Shown: positions 7,222-8,525 of the stretch, one piece after another | How positions within the stretch are numbered: the first letter of the stretch is position 1 | How the letters are laid out: each line of letters starts with the position of its first letter | DNA from: Bacteroidia bacterium | Lineage (GTDB): Bacteria; Bacteroidota; Bacteroidia; NS11-12g; UBA9320 | NCBI GenBank assembly: GCA_029253325.1 | Contig: JAQWZS010000238.1 | Span: forward strand, 1-8,525 | Direction: 5' to 3' | DNA: 8,525 nucleotides | The notes under the pieces: model-generated | Databases searched by the model: none | What the model saw: the letters and a program-made list of their open reading frames with translations, nothing else | What the model was told of the DNA's origin: nothing | Made by a program: the position numbers and the translations under genes

Positions 7222-7892
7222 TAACGATGGTTAAAATTCATATGAATAAATTTTTCGTCGTGTTTGTTTTGTTCTTGACTCTTGGGTTTAGCTATCAGTT
7301 TACTATTAAAATAGCAAAGCTTAAATATGATGGAGGTGGAGACTGGTACGCTAATCGAACAGCTCTTTCAAATTTGGCTATTTTTTGTAATTCAGTTTTA
7401 TATACTTCCATCAATCCTGCTGATGAAGTGGTAGAGGTCGGGAGTAAAGAAATTTTTAATTATCCATACGTGTATATGACTGGACATGGCAATGTAATTT
7501 TTAGTCCATCAGATGCAGAAAACCTCAGAAGCTACCTAATGGCAGGAGGTTTCTTACACATCGATGATAATTATGGGTTGGATAAATTTGTAAGAATAGA
7601 GATGAAAAAGGTGTTCCCCGAACTTGAATTCATTGAATTACCCTTTGATCATCCAATTTATAATCAGAAGTATAAATTTTCAAAAGGTCTACCAAAAGTC
7701 CACGAGCATGACGGAAAACCACCTCAAGGATTTGGATTAATTTTCAAAGGCAGATTAGTGTGCTTTTATGACTACGAATGTGATTTAGGAAATGGTTGGG
7801 AAGACAAGGGGATTTATGATGATAGTCCTGATAAAAGACTGCAATCACTTCAAATGGGGGCAAACATTATTCAGTACGTGTTCAATAATTAA
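7218..7892 (+). CDS. DUF4159 family exported protein
   Basis: Conserved protein of unknown function. The 224 residues contain the DUF4159 landmarks in order: KIAKLKYDGGGDWYANRTALSNL (31-53), YPYVYMTGHGNVIFS (82-96), LRSYLMAGGFLHIDDNYG (103-120), EMKKVFPE (128-135), LPFDHPIYNQKY (141-152), HDGKPPQGFGL (164-174), GRLVCFYDYECDLGNGWED (178-196) and the MGANIIQYVF end. A hydrophobic stretch at about 11-26 after Lys suggests a Sec signal peptide or an N-terminal anchor, so the domain is probably periplasmic. The ATG at 7218 overlaps the rsmE stop (ATGA); the ATG at 7242 (MNKFFVVFVLFL) would give a more usual signal peptide and may be the true start. The GG-x-L-x-x-DD segment recalls glutamine-amidotransferase-like folds, which is inference only. 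Its tail overlaps the converging transporter gene. Confidence 0.9.
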   Translation: MITMVKIHMNKFFVVFVLFLTLGFSYQFTIKIAKLKYDGGGDWYANRTALSNLAIFCNSVLYTSINPADEVVEVGSKEIFNYPYVYMTGHGNVIFSPSDAENLRSYLMAGGFLHIDDNYGLDKFVRIEMKKVFPELEFIELPFDHPIYNQKYKFSKGLPKVHEHDGKPPQGFGLIFKGRLVCFYDYECDLGNGWEDKGIYDDSPDKRLQSLQMGANIIQYVFNN

Positions 7893-8525
7893 CCCATATT
7901 GGAAGCTTCTTTTTTCATCTTTAAAGCTAGATCATTTCCTAAAAAATTATCAATAATTGCATGAGAAAGATAAACGAAAGGTGTCATGGCAACGGCAATG
8001 ACAAATTTGAAGATATAATTACTTATTCCTACAGCAAGAAAAAGGCTCCAACTCCAATCAGCACCAATTTTAAAGGCGATAAATAAAACTACAAAACTGT
8101 CGATGAGTTGGCTGATTAAGGTACTTCCAGTAGCTCTTAGCCATATTTTATTTTCTCCCGTAATTGATTTAAGTTTTTGAAAAACACGTACATCCACAAT
8201 TTGCCCAATTAAAAAAGCAGTAAGAGAACCAGCTATTATCCATAAACCTTGACCGAATATTTTTTCAAATGCTTTTTGAAAATTTGGAATTCCTGAAGAT
8301 GCAGCACTTTCAATCCACCAGGAGGCTGGAGATAAATTGATAGCAAAATAAACTCCCATAAAGGCATAGCTAATAAGTGCTACCGTCAGAAAAGACAAAA
8401 ACCGAACACCTTTAATTCCGAAGTATTCATTAATGATATCTGTTAAAACAAAAACAATGGGCCACAACATCACTCCGGCAGTTAAGTCAAAGGAGACTTT
8501 TTCTCCAAAAATTTTATAATAGAAG
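7889..8525 (-). CDS. yhhQ: YhhQ/QPTR family queuosine precursor transporter, N-terminus cut by the window edge
   Basis: Inner-membrane protein expected to import queuosine precursors (preQ0/preQ1 in E. coli YhhQ) for tRNA wobble-base modification. The minus-strand frame is open to the right edge: 17 residues (FYYKIFGEKVSFDLTAG) precede the GTG at 8473, so that GTG is internal and the gene continues beyond 8525. In all 211 residues are in the window. Family marks are the PIVFVLTDIINEYFG block (beginning 5 residues after the GTG), the IGQIVDVRVFQKLK segment, the RATGSTLISQLIDSFVVLFIAFKIG helix, and the final long hydrophobic WSLFLAVGISNYIFKFVIAVAMTP region. About five hydrophobic helices are visible; the first one of the family should lie outside. 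It converges on the DUF4159 gene and overlaps it by four bases. The specific substrate is inferred from the family. Confidence 0.87.
   Translation of the reverse strand, partial: FYYKIFGEKVSFDLTAGVMLWPIVFVLTDIINEYFGIKGVRFLSFLTVALISYAFMGVYFAINLSPASWWIESAASSGIPNFQKAFEKIFGQGLWIIAGSLTAFLIGQIVDVRVFQKLKSITGENKIWLRATGSTLISQLIDSFVVLFIAFKIGADWSWSLFLAVGISNYIFKFVIAVAMTPFVYLSHAIIDNFLGNDLALKMKKEASNMG

Noticed and set aside
1..8525. A novel defence, mobile or biosynthetic system
   Set aside because: All major genes belong to known families with ordinary chromosomal roles; no transposase, integrase, tRNA, attachment site or CRISPR signature was seen.

Overview
The window looks like chromosomal DNA of a Bacteroidota bacterium. 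The DNA is AT-rich, Shine-Dalgarno sites are absent or weak, one exported protein ends in a type IX secretion (Por) sorting domain, and the housekeeping genes have Bacteroidota-like features. The order or family cannot be settled from the sequence alone; a marine cytophagian, saprospirian or flavobacterial relative is a reasonable guess.

Layout. (1) Bases 1-1631 hold the 3' part of dnaK (about the first 100 residues lie outside), closed by a strong intrinsic terminator at 1664-1697. (2) Bases 1851-3526 hold a monocistronic surface-protein gene: a signal peptide, a C-type lectin-like domain, four exactly 50-residue tandem repeats, an Ig-like module and a C-terminal T9SS sorting domain. It is closed by a second strong terminator at 3550-3584. 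As written, the signal peptide (frame of 1851) and the body (frame of 1913) are out of frame by one base, so the gene is frameshifted, phase-variable or affected by a base-call error. (3) Bases 3714-7892 form a tight same-strand run: pntAA, pntAB and pntB (the three-subunit proton-translocating NAD(P)+ transhydrogenase), rsmE (16S rRNA m3U1498 methyltransferase) and a DUF4159 exported protein. The gaps are 19 bp, a 1-base overlap, 10 bp and a 4-base overlap, which suggests one operon. (4) On the opposite strand, from the right edge to 7889, is a YhhQ-family queuosine-precursor transporter cut off at its N-terminus by the window end. It converges on the DUF4159 gene and the two stop codons share one TTAA.

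Functionally, PntAA/AB/B use the proton gradient to make NADPH from NADH. The downstream rsmE and DUF4159 genes look co-transcribed rather than part of the same pathway. RsmE and the YhhQ-like transporter both serve RNA modification, but on separate transcripts. The lectin-like protein is a likely surface adhesin or secreted carbohydrate-binding protein.

I do not see an undescribed multi-gene system here. The points most worth a second look are the frameshift in the lectin gene, its mosaic 150-bp repeats, and the apparent relocation of the transhydrogenase proton-channel histidine from the beta subunit to the alpha-2 subunit.
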